Source: Hyalella azteca (taxonomy: Eukaryota; Arthropoda; Malacostraca; Amphipoda; Hyalellidae). Taken from it: a stretch of DNA of 64,000 bases. Under the pieces are notes generated by a model. That model saw only the letters and a list, made by a program, of their open reading frames with translations. It did not search any database and had not been told where the DNA came from. How positions within the stretch are numbered: the stretch's first letter is position 1; every line of letters begins with the position of its first letter. Location: positions 1 through 64,000 of the forward strand of contig NW_025935958.1 of assembly GCF_000764305.2 (NCBI RefSeq). The letters are read 5' to 3'. Of this stretch, positions 10,286 to 22,680 are shown piece after piece. Both the position numbers and the translations under genes were made by a program.

Positions 10286-12977
10286 TGCATTGTATGTTTA
10301 CATGCTGTCATTTGCCATGTTTATTGAATACTAGTTACTAAATAATACATAGACTAACAAATACTAGATTTCGATGTATGCTCTAGCTTCAGTGTAGGCG
10401 TAATTTTTATTCAATCAACAGTCGCTGGTCCTGCACGATTGTTCATCGCTGGATAAGGAAGTATACAGAAGCCAATTTAACTTTAACAAACATTAACTCG
10501 CTGTTTACTAATTTCCGTAGTATCTGGATGAATTTTTTTCATATAAATTAATTAAAGAAGAAAAATTTATTATTTATTTTAAATTAGATGAATGTGAATT
10601 GAATAGAAATTAATCCATAGATATGAATTATATATTTAGCCAGGAGAGACGTTACCGTCGCAAATGTTATGCAGACGAGAGTGTACGATATTAGGAAAAG
10701 GTTGAGATTTGTCTTAGTACAAACGCATGAAGACGCTGACACCATATTTAAAGTGTATTGCATAGAAATTGTTCCCATACAGGGAACGGAATCAGCATGG
10801 TGAAGCCTTTACAAAATACTTCAGAAAAAAATACTAAAAAAAATAAATCTATCAAGTCTCCACCCAGATAAGGGCAATAAAGTAAATATAATTTAAGATG
10901 TATACAGTCCACGCATTTGTTCTTTAGTATTGTGCTATCATACAGCTTTATTAGACTATGACTTGCAAGATGCTAACCTTCACCATCATAACGGGTAATA
11001 GCGTTGGAAAAATTGTATGTGAACGTTCTTCTGGCTTCTGTGTTTTATTTACAAGAAGGGAAAAATGCGGTGCTAAGCTGACTCGCATCAGCCGCTATCC
11101 GCAGTCCCGGGAGACGTCCTGAGCGCCTTACCGCAGCGTCTTCCCTGGGCTCTGGAGGAGCGATCCGCTGTCGCCGATCAATACTGAGATCTCACTTTCT
11201 GTACTCCTTCCTAACCTCTGCTTGTCTCTACATACCGAGTAAACTCCACATATACATCATATCAGAGAACATTTCGTGCCGGAGAGTGAGGTGAAACTTG
11301 ACTGAAGCGCCGGTGTTAGCAGAGGCGGTGAGAGCAGACGAGTCGTGGCTCCCGTATAGCGCCCAGCAAATCTTTCTCTTAAGTCTCCCCTGCAGTTCTC
11401 AGTGTCATCCGGCCGAGATTTGCTCCTGGAAATGCCTGAGGCCTTCCTTTCCGCTCGATGAAGCCGTTGGTCCAAATTGCACCTTTAGCAACCAATCCCT
11501 GACGGTCTGTCAGAGTCTGGCTCATGATTGGCTGCTTTGTTTGAGGCGGCATAAGCTTTTCAAAAAATATATTTTTTATTAAGCATGATGAGCGTTATGG
11601 CTTATCTGACTGATTCCTCAAGGTTCAGGATTGGATATGTCACTAGACTTGGATATGTCGGACCTATCAGAACTTTAAAGAATTAGTGCCGAGGAGAAAA
11701 TTGAGCGCCAGCGAATGATTTGTAATCCAGAAGAGGGAGTTCTAGATTCTGGCCTTGCAACAACGGTATCAGAGGAGGTATTGATCCGCGTCTTGTCACT
11801 ACTGGGGATCAGACGAAATTTCCACTTGGAAACTTCTAAATAAAATATTTTTCAATTTTAAAATCGAGGCTCTTAGTTATCCTACGTTGAGGGGACCTGG
11901 ATTTCCCCAGCTACTCACAACTCTTCTTAGAAAATCTAAGCGAATGCAGGACATGAATATAAAATTTTACTGATATAATTGTCTCGTTGACAAGTCTATA
12001 TTTTGCTACCTAAATGATTTCAATATTATTACTACTTCTGCGTCACTTTGATCAAAAGTAATGTGCAATTACTCTTTGTTATGTTGGAAGCCAGAATACA
12101 TATATTAATTATATTACGATAATAATGAGATGATGGAGAACAGCGCGCTACACGTAACACCAACTAGTGTACAGCATTGATTGGATTTCAATGGCAAGTA
12201 TCAATTGGTGGCAGCTTTGGACCGCAAGGGCGTCTATTTGAGCTCATCCGCCTGTCAGACTCGTAACCTTACGCTCCTTTGTACGCCATCGATGCGCTTT
12301 GCGTTACACGTCTTTCAACGGTCCCGACTCATGGCGGTTCTCGACTGCAACGCTTTGAAGCAATCGATCGTTCGTCTTTACGAAGGAATAACATTGCGGA
12401 AAATTTTCCCAACACTTTGGATATCAGGCCTTGAATGATAGAAAAGCATCGGCTTCACTGATAGTATCTTAGACTTCAAAGATCACTCATCATCTTTTGC
12501 AAAATTGATCAAGAAATTTTCACCTGAACCGGACATGAGCCCAGAAAATTTTAGAGAATCAGTTCATCGTCGGAAGCTCTAATGTGAACAAACGCGGCTT
12601 AGGCTTGTGAAATGCCTTGTGTAATACTGGTTTCAGGATCCATCGTTTGTGGAGTTATAAAATCTCGACGTCGAAGTGATTTATCTGACAAGTACTTGAA
12701 CAAGAAATTTAAAACTATCGTGTCTTTTGATATCAAAACGAACAATTTCTTCAATGTTCTCTAGATAATTTCGGGCGCAATTCTATCAAACCAAGAAATT
12801 TCTGAAACGCATTTAAAAATTCATCTTTCGGCGGGAGTCTATATTTCCGATAAAATATGGACTATGTTTTAGTAAATAATCCCCGTTAAGACTAGACGAT
12901 ATCTACACGAGCCTAAAAAACTTGAAAAAATATACGTCACATTTTGCATCTAGTTCGAGAAATCCAGCCATACGTTC
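10286..12977. other. Gene-free stretch with a GC-richer patch
   Basis: The segment at about 11060-11500 is clearly GC-richer than its surroundings and holds short overlapping frames on both strands with no family resemblance. The rest is AT-rich and shows no supported feature. Confidence 0.4.
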
Positions 12978-13376
12978 CGTATCTACTTCAGTGTTGCAGC
13001 GGCAGGCTCGTATCTACTTCAGTGTTGCAGCGGCAGGCTCGTATCTACTTCAGTGTTGCAGCGGCAGGCTCGTATCTACTTCAGTGTTGCAGCGGCAGGC
13101 TCGACACTACTTTAGTGTTGCAGCTGCAGGCTCATATCTACTTCAGTGTTGCAGCTGCAGGCCTGCATCTACTTCAGTGTTGCAGCTGCAGGCTCGTATC
13201 TACTTCAGTGCTACAGCTGCAGGCCTGCATCTACTTCAGTGTGCAGCTGCAGGCCTGCATCTACTTCAGTGTTGCAGCTGCAGGCCTGCATCTACTTCAG
13301 TGTTGCAGCTGCAGGCTCGTATCTACTTCAGTGTTGCAGCTGCAGGCTCGTATCTACTTCAGTGTTGCAGCTGCAG
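12978..13376. repeat. 31-bp tandem array, about 13 copies
   Basis: The unit is TATCTACTTCAGTGTTGCAG plus a GC-rich 11-base part, either CGGCAGGCTCG or CTGCAGGCTCG/CTGCAGGCCTGC. Early copies have GCAGCGGCAGG; later ones have GCAGCTGCAGG, adding a PstI-like palindrome and a CAGCTG E-box core to each unit. Because 31 is not a multiple of three, every + frame cycles through the unit and stays open for 89-167 codons. A single stray unit fragment (GTTGCAGCTGCAGGCC) occurs at about 13967-13982. Confidence 0.95.
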
Positions 13377-14259
13377 TCATCGTACTCAACAAAAAATAAG
13401 CAGGCAAAATTATAAGATTCTCTGATATGAATATGTGCCATCCATTTATGGAATTCAATTGTTAGCGAAATTATATGGATACAAAGATATTTTTGATTGA
13501 ATTCGTGGCTCAAATGTTGGCTGCGAATTCAGGTTAGAGAAATGGAGTCAATGAAGCAATCGTTTATACATATATTACGCATTTTTTGTTCTGGTCATTG
13601 AAATGAACTCTACTTATTTTGTTATTCGTTGTATCCACAAAGCCTCCATGTGTGATCGCACCTCTAAATGCGATGCTCGAGGACATCCTCGATGTTTCAA
13701 CAACTAAATCATAGTTTTTTAAATTGAATTCAACAGTAACTCATTTAACCTAACTGAATAACAATAGATTGATATCTTACTCTTTACCGAGGATTTTTCA
13801 GCGTTAGTTGATTTCCACTGCTAATTTGAATTTCACTTTGTCACACAATTGTAAAGTTTACAAATTATCCGTTAGAATTAGCGTCAATTAATATATTTTA
13901 TTATTAAAATAATTAATTTTTATAATATATTATATTTTTGCGATATTATATTATAATATATATAAGTTGCAGCTGCAGGCCAGAAATTTTCACAAGGTGA
14001 TATTATATTATAATATATAGAAGTTAATTATAATTATGCATCGTATAGAGTGATGATACAACATCCGACGTCGAAGTCGGAGTGTGTCAGAGACAAGTAA
14101 TACAACTCATAATAATAATAATAATACAAGTAATACAACTCACGTTCTCATTAATAAGGGCGGCGCTGAAATAAACTTGTACATCTCCTCTCGCACCATC
14201 TACAACGTGAACTCAAACATGAATCAATATGTGAAAAACTCGTTAATACACTTAGCAGT
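13377..14259. other. Gene-free AT-rich stretch
   Basis: Contains near-duplicate AT-rich motifs (TATTATATTATAATATATA at about 13943 and 14002) bracketing the stray 31-bp-array fragment, and an AAT microsatellite at about 14109-14126. No gene is seen. Confidence 0.5.
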
Positions 14260-15215
14260 GAATGGAAATTACACTCACCAGTGTATTGAAATTACATTTA
14301 ACAGTGTAAGGAAATTACATTTACCAGTGTATGGAAAGTACCAGTGTATGGAAATTACACAGCTCATGTAAACAACACTAAGCAATCACTGAAAACAACA
14401 ATAAGCAGTGAATGAAAAGAACACTCAGCAGTTAGTGAAAACAACACAAAGCAGTTAGTGAAAACAACACTAAGCAGTTAATGACAACAACATTAAGCGG
14501 ATAATGAAAACAACACTAAGCAGTTAGTGAAAACAACACTAAGCAGTTAATGACAACATCATTAAGCGGCTAATGAAAACAACACTAAGCAGTTATTGAA
14601 AACAACGCCAAGCAGTTAATGAAAACAACAATAAATAGTTAATGAAAACAACATCAATTAAGCAGGTAATGAAAACAACACTAAGCAGTTCATGGAAATA
14701 ACACTTAAAAGTTAAAGAAAACAACACTATAAGCAGTTAATAAGAGCAACATTAAGCAGTCAATGAAAACAAAACTAAGCCGTTAACGAAAACAACATTA
14801 TGCAGTTAATAAAAATAACACTAGGCAGTTAAATGAAAACAACACTAAACCGTTAATAAAATCCACACTATATGCAGTTAATAAGAACAACATAAAAGCA
14901 GTCAATGAAAACAACACTAAGCAGTTAATGGAAACAACACTATTCAGTTAATAAGAACAACACTATTAAGCAGTTAATGCTAACAAAACCAAGCAGGTAA
15001 TGTAAACAACGCTATGTTAATAAGAACAATACTAAGCAGTTAATGTAAACAACACTAAGCAGTCAATGAAAACAACACTATTCAGTTAATAAGAACAACA
15101 CCACTAAGCAGGTAATGTAAACAACGCTATGTTAATAAGAACAATACTAAGCAGTTAATATGTAAACAACACTATGCAGTTAATAAGAACAACACTTAGC
15201 AGTTAAAGAAAACAG
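14260..15215. repeat. Degenerate tandem array, about 24-28 bp unit
   Basis: From 14260 to about 14360 the unit centres on CAGTGTATGGAAATTACA. From about 14365 it becomes AACAACACTAAGCAGTTAAT with GAAA spacers and many indels, about 33 copies. The high divergence suggests an old array. Confidence 0.9.
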
Positions 15216-16375
15216 CTTTAATCAAAGTAAATGATTACAACAGAGGCTGCATTGAATAACAACAAAAAACAATGGCATTGCTGAATTATTTATTGCTCAT
15301 AAAAATGGTCTGAAGTTACATTATGTTCATACGTCTCTTATGATTTAGATCTCTTCTGCAACTACCAAATATAATATAAAGCTAATTTAACATTGCGCTT
15401 CTATCTATAATAGAACCATCTAAGTGAAACAGCATTCCAATTATTTATTTTTTAATTTTCACAGATCTTGAAGCATTTCAAACTTCATTTGCATAAAACG
15501 TAATGCAATCGCTCACTATTTATGTTATACGACTTTTATATAAATCTTAGTATAATCTCGCTCTCCGTCAAAATCATTTTCCAAATGTAAAAATGTGTAT
15601 GAATATTTTCCTATTCGTTACATGTTATTGATATAAATATTGAAATCACTGATTATTTTTTTTGAGAGATATATAATTTGTATGAAATGAATTACAATTG
15701 CTCATTATGCGAGTCGTTTATCATTGAAATAAAATGTTTAAGAATTGAGCACTATTCAAGTTATACATAATTCGTACAACTGGGATAAGAATCACTAATC
15801 TAGTCAATTATCCTTTGTGTAAAATTGACACTTTGCATGCACTTTTCACTTTGCATGCGAAAAAATTTCTCAGCCTCCAAAAGAACCTTACGTGATTTGA
15901 GTGATGAGTTCTTCAGAGGACCAAACAATTTTCACGAAATATCTTGAAGTTGAAGTAAGTTTTCGTTGGTTTGCGCGGCATTCAGCCACGCCGCTGCATA
16001 GGTCTTGGAACGAAACAAAACTTGCGTGATTGCTTCTCCTTTGTCTGGTCTTTCATTAGAGAGATTATTTAGGACGAGACGGAGTGCGAAAGCCACGGCA
16101 ACATTACAAAAAGAACCTCGGCTTAATTAACGACCAGCTTCTTGGGCCGCGAGGTTTCTTGGCAACTCTGAGAAAAGTGAGCAGGCCGCGGGAACGGCGC
16201 TTTACGCGGCCACTTTACTGCAGTTTGCGCTTTTTCTTACTTCGAAGAGATTTTTTCTGTGCAAGGGGGAAGTTTTTCGAGATTTAGGAGAACTCCTGAG
16301 AGCGTCAACAGCTTCTTCCAGACGACTGCAGCTAATTGCATCTATACACAGGCTGCCTTGTATAGTGCCTCACAG
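15216..16375. other. Gene-free stretch
   Basis: AT-rich, with a GC-richer patch at about 16060-16290 that includes an open + frame of 67 codons with many basic residues and no known motif. It may be conserved non-coding DNA or chance. Confidence 0.4.
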
Positions 16376-17335
16376 CTGCTGTGTGAGGCGAGTGCTGTGT
16401 GAGGTGAGTGCTGTGTGAGGTGAGTGCTGTGTGAGGTGAGTGCTGTGTGAGGTGAGTGCTGTGTGAAGTGAGCGCTGTGTGAAGTGAGCGCTGTGTGAGG
16501 TGAGTGCTGTGTGATGTGAGTACTGTGTGAGGTGAGTGCTGTGTGAGGTGAGTGCTGTGTGAGGTGAGTGCTGTGTGATGTGAGTGCTGTGTGAGGTGAG
16601 TGCTATGTGAGGTGAGTGCTGTGTGAGGTGAGTGCTTTGTGAGGTGAGTGCTGTGTGAGGTGAGTGCTGAGTGAGGTGAGTGCTGTGTGAGGTGAGTGCT
16701 GTGTGAGGTGAGAGTGAGTGCTGTGTGATGTGAGTGCTGTGTGATGTGAGTGCTGTGTGAGGTGAGTGCTGTGTGAGGTGTCAGGTGACTGCTGTGTGAG
16801 GTGAGTGCTGTGTGAGGTGAGTGCTGTGTGAGGTGAGTGCTGTGTGATGTGAGTGCTGTGTGATGTGAGTGCTGTGTGATGTTAGTGCTGTGTGAGGCGA
16901 GTATTGTGTGAGGTGAGTGCTGTGTGAGGCGAGTGCTGTGTGAGGTGAGTGCTGTGTGAGGCGAGTATTGTGTGAGGTGAGTGCTGTGTGAGGTGAGTGC
17001 TGTGTGAGGTGAGTGCTGTGTGATGTGAGTGCTGTGTGAGGTGAGTGCTGTGTGAAGTGAGTGCTGTGCGATGTGAGTGCTGTGTGAGGTGAATGCTGTG
17101 TGATGTGAGTGCTGTGTGATGTGAGTGCTGTGTGATTTGAGTGCTGTGTGAGGTGAGTGCTGTGTGAGGTGACTGCTGTGTGAAGTGAGCGCTGTGTGAG
17201 GTGAGTGCTGTGTGATTTGAGTGCTGTGTGAGGTGAGTGCTGTGTGAGGTGAGTGCTGTGTGATGTAAGTGCTGTGTGAGGTGAGTGCTGTGTGATGTGA
17301 GTGCTGTGTGAAGTGAGCGCTGTGATGTGAGTGCT
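16376..17335. repeat. 16-bp tandem array, about 60 copies
   Basis: The unit GTGCTGTGTGAGGTGA runs almost unbroken for 960 bases, with substitutions (GATGTGA, GAAGTGA) and one local 6-base insertion. It is the longest homogeneous array in the window. It abuts directly on the inverted interspersed repeat copy starting at 17337. Confidence 0.97.
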
Positions 17336-17336
17336 G

Positions 17337-17615
17337 TCTCAGAATTTCATAAAATAAAGAATAATTGTCATAACAATTCTTACCAAATCAACCCTGATGA
17401 ATGTATCTTCAACACCCCAGGCATTACAGTAGACAATTGCACTGCAAATTACCGACTTGTAGATCGTGCTTTACAGCCTCATCCGGCCAACCGGAAACTG
17501 GAAATTTTAGAAACAATGCAGCCTCTGATGTACCTCCAATTTTGCGGTTAGCGTCGCCAAATATTTCAGACCCACATTCAGCACTCTGGCCTGGCTGCAA
17601 TAAGGCAATAGGATA
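17337..17615 (-). repeat. Interspersed repeat, copy 2 (reverse orientation)
   Basis: Its reverse complement aligns with blocks of 395-1000: the segment around CCTCCAATTTTGCGGTTAG, the CAGCCTCATCCGG block, and the AGACAATTGCACTGCAAATT block. Relative to copy 1 it lacks about 120 bases (465-590) and about 190 bases (671-859). The open frames of 74-77 codons across it and the similar minus-strand frame in copy 1 reflect shared ancestry, not a shown protein. Confidence 0.75.
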
Positions 17616-17727
17616 TATTGGACATAATTATTAATCCAATATTAATGTTAAAAAGATCCGTGACTCCAAGATTCTGTGACCTCTGGGATTATTTGAACTG
17701 CGGACCACGCCGGTTTACTCTGATAAT

Positions 17728-18090
17728 ATGGTAAATATGACGTTAAAAGATATATTAGTTGCTATATGTTATATATGACGGTATATGATATATTACTTGC
17801 TATATGTTATATATGACGGTAAAAGATATATTAGTTGCTATATGTCATATAGGACGGTATAAGATATATTAGTTGCTATATGTCATATAGGACGGTATAA
17901 GATATATTAGTTGCTATATGTTATATATGACGGTATATGATATATTACTTGCTACATGTTATATATAACGGTATATGATATATTACTTGCTATATGTTAA
18001 ATATGACGGTACTTATAAGATAGATTAGTTGCTATTAGTTATATCTAACGGTATAATTTATATTAATTGCTATATGTTGTATAAGACGGC
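17728..18090. repeat. About 38-bp AT-rich tandem array, about 9 copies
   Basis: The unit contains GATATATTAGTTGCTATATG followed by TTATATATGACGGTAT. Copies differ by small changes (TTACTTGCTA, AGGACGG). Confidence 0.9.
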
Positions 18091-20119
18091 GTATGTCATC
18101 GAATTTAACATGGAATTTAAGGAGTTTAAATTAAGCAGCAAGTTATCGTTATGTGAAGTCAAGTTCATCAAATAAGCGGGTGAATTAGTTTTTTAAATAA
18201 TACTTTCAAGCAAATAATGTATGTGAAGTGAGCGACGAACACATCGTCAGGTGACTACACCGTCTTCTCAAATGTCTGAGTCCGTTGTGCAAAAAAAAAA
18301 TTATTTATAATTACAATGAGGACAATAACAGTAATCTTACAGAAGCTCAAACAATATTCCTGTCAAAAATGTTATTATTACGTGTTTGAAATAGTAATTA
18401 TTATTATTTGGTGTTATTATCTCTAATTATTATAATTGGATGTATTTTTTGTAGCATAGCGATATTCCTGTATGCATGATTCCTGTATGATTCAAATTAA
18501 TGAAACCTTTACGGTGCTGCCGTGTTTCCTACCCTGCACGCACGAAATGTCATACGGTACAGTTATCATAAAATTTTATAATTCTATTTTATTATAAGTA
18601 TAAGTAACTTTTACATTTTGGAGTCAATCATTTCTACATTTTATAATTTTATGTTATTATCACAATGTTTTATAATTTGATGTCATCATTTCTGCATTTA
18701 ACAATATTGTGTTATTAACACTTAAGTTCAATAATTTAATGTCATCATTACCACATATAATAATTTGGTATTATTATCACTAAGTTTCATAATCTGTCAT
18801 TACTATTTACGATGCCATACATCAAGTTCGACAAACTTGCCTGAAGCTGTCACGTAATGGCCGCCATGTTATAGCACAGCTCCCAGGACTACAAATTCAA
18901 GTACAGGCATTGATTCAGAGAAGGAGTGTGTAATTCGCGAAAGTGTAATAACCATAATAATGGACTTAACTACCCCTCACAGCTCGCCAACCCTAGTTGC
19001 TATTCAGTCCCGTTATGGGACGACCAATGGCAGCCCGCGTCCCTCTCGAATCTTTTGTCCCCTCTGTAAACCAGGCCCAGGTTTCCTCACTCGAGTCTTT
19101 CATCGCCGGCAATTCAGTTCATGGACTTTCTAAGCACATTAGACTTTTTTTCATCGAGGGGCTCCATCACCATTGTTCTGCACTCACTCTATGGATAAAG
19201 CGAATGGCATCGCTCGGGGTGTCAGTGTGACCAGGAAACATGCACCAACTTTTGCGACTCCATTTACATAGGCGATAATTCTAATTTCTTCGCATAGTAA
19301 TTCATAAAAATTACGAATGTTTCTTCGAATACATGGATTGTTATTTCATTAGCATCGTGATCTATGATTTCACCAGAAAAAAGGAACTTCCCACAGTATT
19401 ACAGAGAGATGAAAATTCTGGTATTTCAGGAAATTATTTATGAATAAAACAGTCATTCACTGCTTTCAGAATTAGTAGAATGAAATTTTGTTTCTTTCTC
19501 TTCCGATTGCGAGTTTGATATGCAATATAAAGTAAGTTCATTTTCTAGCAATTTTGACTGGCATTTATTGAAGGCTTGCATCCAATTAACCTCTATTTTT
19601 AAACCCAGCAAATTGAACATTGTATCAAATTACACCCTATAACGTAAACAGCGAAAAGCGGTTCGTGGACCAGAAGAACTGCTGCGCAGTTAAACGCTTT
19701 CGCTCTCCTTGACAGATGGTTCTTACTAGAGCAAAATCTTTATCTAATGTTATTTATGGAATTTACATGATGAAAATATCAGAAGGAAATGGACCGACCG
19801 TAAGTACTCGTAATTTCAATTATAGATAAAACATTAGGCGAATGATTGTTTAGGTGCAAGTATTTTACGAACTCGTCACTGGGAAGACTCTAATGGAAGA
19901 TTCAGGCCAAACAAACTTTTCTATGGCGAAGTGAAACATTTTACGCAGAAACAGAGATTAACAAGCAGAACATGGCAATGTAAAAGTTTAGACTCGAAAG
20001 CAACCTTTCACGATAAAACATAACTTTAATTCTAGATAATGGGTAATTCAAGAGCATGAAAAACCTTAAAGTTAAAAGTCCTCTTTTGGGCATGATCTTT
20101 GAGCGTCGCAAATCATTGC
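18091..20119. other. Gene-free stretch
   Basis: A weak degenerate repeat around TTTTATAATTT-ATGT-ATTATCAC lies at about 18600-18800. A GC-richer part at about 18960-19240 has a 77-codon + frame with no recognised domain. Nothing else is supported. Confidence 0.45.
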
Positions 20120-20335
20120 ATTTTCTAAAACTTGGTTGATGGTGAGAATGCATTCCATTCTTTCTGCATATTGTGAATGCATCACACTCTTGCTGCATGT
20201 TAATGCATTCCATTCTTTCTGCATATTGTGAATGCATTACATTCTTGCTGAATGTTGTGAATGCATCACATTTATGTTGCATGTTGTGAATGTGCCACAT
20301 TTATGTTGCATGTTTTGAATGCACCTCCTATGTGA
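20120..20335. repeat. About 33-bp degenerate tandem array
   Basis: Copies carry TGTGAATGCATCACATT/TTGCTGCATGTTG or TGCATTCCATTCTTTCTGCA. Weaker traces of the same pattern run on to about 20900. The 119-codon minus frame across it is the repeat read in translation. Confidence 0.85.
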
Positions 20336-22600
20336 CATGTTTTCATTTGTGCTTCCATTGTGGCATCTTCTGTCATTTCTAACACCTTCGTGACATCTTG
20401 TAATTCAGGCTCCCACTGCGACATTTTATATAATTTCTGTCTCTGTGGTTACATTTTTTTAATTATGATACTATTGGGATACCATTTGTATTGTCGTTGT
20501 GACGTTCATTTCTGCTTATAATGCGACATGTTATAATTTCTGATGATACTGTAGTATTCAATCATTGCTGCCCCTTTTGTTTAATAGTATATTTGTTCTT
20601 CTCCTGTAACATCTCACCATGTTTGATCGCATCGTAACATCTTGTCATTTACGCTCTCTTTGTGAAATTATTTTTCACAATAAATTCATTATTTAATATA
20701 AAATTTTCCCGAATTGACCGTCTATAGGTTGTTTCTGTGGCATGTTGTAAACATTTTTTACGGATGTTATATGTAGCAAAGGCTCTTTGTTTTTGTGGCG
20801 TATTGTAAATACTTTAATATCGATTGCATATTGTAGAAGTTCTTCATTTCTGAGGCATGATGAAAATGCATCCAATTTAGGATATATGTATGCTGTAGAC
20901 CTCTTTTTCATATATGGCCTCTTCATTAATACTCCTGCTTCACGAATCGCTTAAACAAACGCTCATCTTTTTTATGCAAATTTTAAGGTTAATCATTTCT
21001 ATTGAATTTATAATTTTTTCATTTAAGTAGCATATTTTAAACGTCTGTAACGCTTTTTGAATGGTCAATAATTACTTACAATTAATGCAGTGTACCAATT
21101 AATTTTCTTTTCGTCATCATTCTGCAAATTTTGACCACTGATGCTAATTGGTTCCAATGCTCATCATCCACCAAAATGGTGCACAAGCTTATTCTTTTCT
21201 TGAACTCTTTTCGAATGTCCACCGTAATCACTACATTTGCAAATGCTAGACATTGCCGGAAATATATAAATACACTACTTTCATCGGCCTGCTGGTAATA
21301 ATTCTCTCTTGTACTGTACTTATTTCGTGATCTTTACTTCTTCTATTTATTTAACACGTTGACTACGATTGCTTCATCTTGTACTATTATTTCATTTTTT
21401 GTACTTTTTTTAAGCATAGTTGCCAGACGGTCATTTTTTCCGGACAAATTCCGTGATTTAGTTTTTCTCAATTGCGTTGGCCGGCTAAAATTTATGATAG
21501 GAGTCCTTCCTAATTAAATTTTAAATACTGCAAAAAGAAAATAAATGGAATTTTTATAGCGGAACCTATAAATAAACTAGTATACATTGAATTATCGGCC
21601 TTTTTTGGCCTTTTTTGTTTTTCGATTTGGCCGATTTTAGGCAACCTGAATTATGTATACCACTACCTCCTGGAGAAATATTTTTCGTGGTACACATATG
21701 TACCAATACGTAGTCAACGTGTTAAAATTCTTCATATCCACGCTGAGCGTCGTTATCACTTCACATCGCTACTACATTCTGTAAAAGTTTACTCCTACAA
21801 ATCTGGTTTGCTCTGCAGGCTGCAAACTTTCCTCACATCTCCTGCATGTGGCCAATACTCCTCATTCGTCTGACGAGCCCCATGATCAAGATGAGTTTGG
21901 TTCGACCCCTGCAGGCTCTCCAATTCACTTCCTTTGTACGTCCACCATTTTCTGCAGCCCCTGCGAGAGAGATCGTTACGACGGCACAATAGCGCGTGGG
22001 GTGACAGCAGTGGTGCCCACACCGATCTTCTCTCCCCCGTCATCGCTGATGACTTCTGCACATCCAAGTTATTATTATTTAGGGATGTACGATCGTGTGA
22101 AAGACAAGGAGTGGAAGACATGAGCTAATTCAGACGTAATATGTAGGGTTCTAGGATCAATTTATTGGTTTACAAGTGTGAAACATAAGCTAATACTAAC
22201 ATAATATAAAGGATTTTAGGATAGTATGATAGCTTAGGAGTATGCAACACAAATTATCTCGCGCAAAATATATAAAGTTCTAGGATAGGGATGCTGACTT
22301 AGGATAGTGAAAAATACCTTAGTACGTACAAAATATATAAGGTCTTGTAGTCGGTATTATTGCCGGGGCTTATGAGACGTTATGTATATTACTGTAGTTA
22401 ATTTTATTATATTGTTAATAGTAACATAATATGTAACGTTTTGTATTATTATGTCTTTACACTATTTGAAAAATTGATTGAAAATGTATGCAATGTTGCG
22501 TAGTTTGTGTGTAATACGACCGTAATAACTATGCTCGTTCCTAAATATTCATTGTCATAATTTGGGTGTGGACATCATCCTGCACGACTCACGCTCATCA
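20336..22600. other. Gene-free stretch
   Basis: Begins with fading repeat traces (RTGACATSTT... motifs to about 20660). A GC-richer patch at 21800-22120 has overlapping frames on both strands. The GGTTCGACCCC at about 21899 matches a pol III B box but has no A box upstream. No gene is supported. Confidence 0.4.
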
Positions 22601-22604
22601 TTGT

Positions 22605-22680
22605 ACGCCAATATATGTGTTTTTATGTACGCCAATATTTTTATGTACGCCAATATGTACGCTCATCATATGTACGCCAG
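22605..22680. repeat. Short tandem repeat TGTACGCCAATAT
   Basis: Four to five copies of a 13-19 base unit with the core GTACGCCAATAT, interleaved with GCTCATCAT. Confidence 0.75.

Noticed and set aside
12978..13376. CRISPR array
   Set aside because: The copies are contiguous with no unique spacers, no cas genes are near, and the host is eukaryotic. The same applies to the other tandem arrays.
12922..13425. 167-codon open frame
   Set aside because: It is the 31-bp array cycling through three frames; all + frames show the same 31-residue period.
16376..17335. Telomere-like repeat
   Set aside because: The 16-bp GTGCTGTGTGAGGTGA unit is not TTAGG-like, and the array is interstitial with unique sequence on both sides.
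21899..21909. tRNA gene from the B-box match GGTTCGACCCC
   Set aside because: No A box at the proper distance and no acceptor-stem pairing around it.
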